DNA from: Chamaecrista fasciculata
Lineage: Eukaryota > Streptophyta > Magnoliopsida > Fabales > Fabaceae
DNA length: 64,000 nucleotides
Reading direction: 5' to 3'
NCBI GenBank assembly: GCA_003254925.1
Contig: QANZ01031629.1
Location: forward strand, 1 to 64,000
Shown here: piece by piece, positions 61,316 to 64,000 of the stretch
Numbering within the stretch: position 1 is the first letter of the stretch
Layout of the letters: the number at the start of each line of letters is the position of its first letter
The notes under the pieces: model-generated
Database searches by the model: none
Told to the model about the DNA's origin: nothing
What the model saw: only the letters and a program-made list of their open reading frames with translations
Position numbers and translations under genes: made by a program

Positions 61316-64000
61316 TAAAGGTCAAGTTCGCAACTTAATGTTGTGTCAAACTCACTGAGAATTATGTTTGCCTAGTCTTATGTTCGAAATGATAAATTAA
61401 AATATTATAAATTGTTATATTGCAAGTTAGAATGTATAAGTCTCTTTCATTTTGAAGTATTTTTTAGTGTGTTTTTACTTTGGTTAGATATGATTTATTG
61501 TTTGCCTTGTTTAATGATTGAATTAAACTTGAAAGTGTTATCCCTAGGCTGCGAGTGCTAGGCACTACAGAGCTTCAAAAGTTATTGATGCCTTGGTAAG
61601 AAGAGAGAGGACAAAGGGTGCGTCTTCCCCTGTTTCTGTTTAATGAATTCCCTATTAGGATATAAATAGGGTTGTAACTTATAGCTTTCTATATGTACAT
61701 TATGAAAGAGGGAGGTTAGTGGTTAAAGACCTTTAAACACATTAATAGAGGGAAGGTTACACCTGGAATTGAAAAGTACAATCATGTAGAAAATTTTAAA
61801 AATTGGAAAGAGAATCCAAATATCATGTAACTTAATATCTTGTCATGGATGTGATCATCCATGCACACGTCACATATGCACTTATATATGCATGTTTATA
61901 ATAAATTCATATTATGCATGTTCTCGTTTTACATTCAAATTAATAAAGTTTGTCATATCTAAGTTTAATTGCGATAAATTTGAAGTTACGTGTTATATTT
62001 TACAAGTCTTATTTTTGTTAAGGTGGGATTGTTAGCAAATGATGAGATAAAATCGAGTGTGAAAATGAATTTTCATAATTTTTCTCTTTTTGCTTACAAT
62101 TACGTTCCAATTGGTCAAAAAAAGGACTCGTCATCAAGAGAAATATTAACATGTAGTTTCGAACTCTTTACAATTAAACTTAAAACGAGAGAGATAATTT
62201 TGACCCTTTGACTACGAAATAAGGAGTCTACTTTTGAAATCCAATTTGATATAGTTTGCTTAGTGCCCCAATTGGACAAAAAAGTAATTCGTTAAAAGCA
62301 ACATATTGGTCAAAATAGCTTGTCAGAAGTAATACATAGCTCAAAACTCATCATAATCGGATTTGAAACGAGAAATATATGATGAACTTTGCTCGTTCGA
62401 CTATGAAACAAGCGGCTCACTTTTAGAATCCAATTTGACATTGTTTGCTGACAGACCTAATTAGACAAAGAAATGACTCATTAAGAATAACTTGTAGCTT
62501 TGAACTTGTCGCAATCGAACTTAAAATTAGAGATATATAGTCACATTCAATCGTTGAGACTATATATGGACTAAAACTTTTAATAAAGATATAGGACAAA
62601 AATTGCAAGAAAAAAGATAAACCGCTAGATTGTAACTTATTTCAAAGATAAGAGATCAAAATTGTACTTTGGCCAAATATCTTTAACGTTCAAATTTTTA
62701 CAAATAGACCCCGAACTTTTAAAATTGTGCAACAAACCCATCCGTCATCTTTCTGTCAAATTCATTAACAGTTTCACCATTTATACGAGCACCCAGCCAG
62801 AATGATGAATATGTAGATTGTAGGGGCTAAACAAGTATAAACCTCTACTCTACAATATTTGTTGTGTCTCTAATGGGATCGAATCATTGAAGTTGTCAAG
62901 GCTAAGAAAGACACTCAAAATAATCAGAATAACCGGAATTCGACCTCACCCGTTCGTTGTAAGGCGGCCAAATAACCGGAATTTATGCACTAAAGTGGTG
63001 CAATTCGGGTTGTTTCTCTTGAGGAACTTTCTTGGATAGTTTAAAGGAAAATAATGCTAAGAGTTTAAAGGAACAAGACAAATTCATAACTAGAAATGAA
63101 ATCCTCATTGCATTGGTGATTTGAAGTATAAGCCAAGAGTTCAACCACAAAGTAATTGTTACCAACTACAAGCTAACACCCTATAATCATAATCCTCATG
63201 ATTTACATCAACCCTAACAATTATTGTGAGATCCCGAAATTTTAGAATTCAGTTTTGAGGGTTTAAAAATAGAATTAGCGATTTATAAGATTTTATATAG
63301 ATTTTTAAGCTAGTTTTAAACCAGTATAATGGGGTTTTAGTTTACATCTTTTTTAAAAAAATAAGAGAAATTAGGAAGAATTACAACACTCTCAAATTCA
63401 GATTCGCAACCTAAATTACATCAAAGTTCAGAATCCTAACTAAGGACAAAGATAAGCTAAGATGAAACTCAAGAAAAATATGAGAAAACTCCCTCAAATA
63501 ATGCTCCTAGCTAAAGCTTGACTCCATTGCTCCTTCGGGTGAACATACTCAGCTACTCATGGTGAAGAAACGAGCTCCACCAACCCACAAACGAAGACAA
63601 CCAGCCATGGCCACCAAGAGAGCTCAAAGGGGACGAAAATGGCAAGTAAGATGAGATGAAGAAGATATGCTAGATATTGGTGTATGTGTGCTAATGTGGA
63701 AAGAAACCCTAAGGACTCTGATTTCAGTTAAATTTCGGGTCTAAATGAGGTTGGGCTGGGTTGGAAACACAAAATCGGCCTTGGGCTTTGAAATCTAAAA
63801 ACTTTTGCGAACTGTAGCCGTTGGACCGCCGTTAAGAAGGGTGGTGGTTGCCCAATGGCTAACTCTGTTGGACAGCTAAAAACATCGTTGAAATGGTCTC
63901 GGGCTACTTTCCTTGCATCCTTGGCTCTTCCTTGAGGTTTCCCATGCTTAAGACTTCATTTAAACTTTTCAAAAACATCAAAGATTAAGTGATTCGTCAA
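61316..64000. other. Repeat-rich intergenic DNA, right end of the window
   Basis: 61316-61340 is CRK 3' UTR remnant. 62040-62560 holds three or four diverged copies of a roughly 130-bp module ('gactcgtcatcaagag...gtagtttcgaac', 'aacttgtagctttgaact') of the family also seen near 14000. 62640-62690 is a one-sided 'actttggcc' repeat end. 63225 onwards (tgtgagatcccgaaatttt...) may be an LTR start. No gene can be supported. Confidence 0.45.

Noticed and set aside
63225..64000. LTR of a gypsy element at the right edge
   Set aside because: The opening tgtgagatccc is suggestive, but no partner, primer-binding site or end is inside the window.

Overview
This window is plant nuclear DNA. It has multi-exon genes with GT-AG introns, Ty1/copia and Ty3/gypsy retrotransposons, MITE-like elements with target-site duplications, tRNA-derived SINEs, a Helitron-type end and an AT-rich intergenic background. 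The gene family (DUF26 cysteine-rich receptor-like kinases, CRKs) is specific to land plants and the gene structure fits a eudicot. I cannot name the species. There is one undetermined base at 10349 and an N-run at 34619-34673.

The dominant content is a tandem CRK cluster. A complete member has seven coding exons in a fixed pattern: exon 1 (signal peptide and two DUF26 domains, about 0.8 kb), exon 2 (transmembrane), exon 3 (P-loop), exon 4 (catalytic Lys), exon 5 (HRD and DFG), exon 6 (SPE/PPE) and exon 7 (C-lobe end and tail). Exons 4 and 5 are 211 and 238 nt in almost every copy. From left to right: CRK1 (1336-8219 +, complete, with a 3.7 kb copia element in intron 1); a lone transmembrane-exon relic (9.73-9.98 kb); CRK2 (11.1-12.8 kb +, pseudogene); CRK3 (15141-18169 +, complete); CRK4 (26460-29479 +, broken by a small transposon in exon 2); CRK5 (37768-43106 +, complete, intron 1 full of repeats); CRK-M1 (43748-46855 -, complete except that no in-frame ATG is present); CRK-M2 (48447-49259 -, ectodomain only); CRK-M3 (53305-55990 -, scrambled ectodomain and a mutated splice donor); CRK6 (58051-61111 +, sister of CRK5, exons 6 and 7 deleted). 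CRK5 and CRK6 are each other's closest relatives in the window but flank three minus-strand genes.

Between the genes the window is mostly mobile DNA: a gypsy deletion derivative (1-1170), two copia elements lacking different functions (2531-6266 and 19399-22602, the second with an internal inversion and identical LTRs), a miniature LTR element (40150-41210), a solo LTR touching a gene's 3' end (52846-53298), a 5'-truncated or internally deleted LINE with a 15-bp target duplication (23343-23853), SINEs, and many terminal-inverted-repeat elements with 8- or 9-bp target duplications. A short minus-strand fragment at 50380-50514, with an HSE-TATA promoter, looks like the start of a small heat-shock protein gene.

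Intact CRKs are expected to act as single-pass plasma-membrane receptors in defence, ROS or hormone signalling; that is family knowledge, not something seen here. I found no clearly new biological system. The most notable pattern is how many different kinds of lesion have produced partial receptors in one array: secreted ectodomain, ectodomain with no complete membrane segment, receptor with a half kinase, and a kinase with a scrambled ectodomain.
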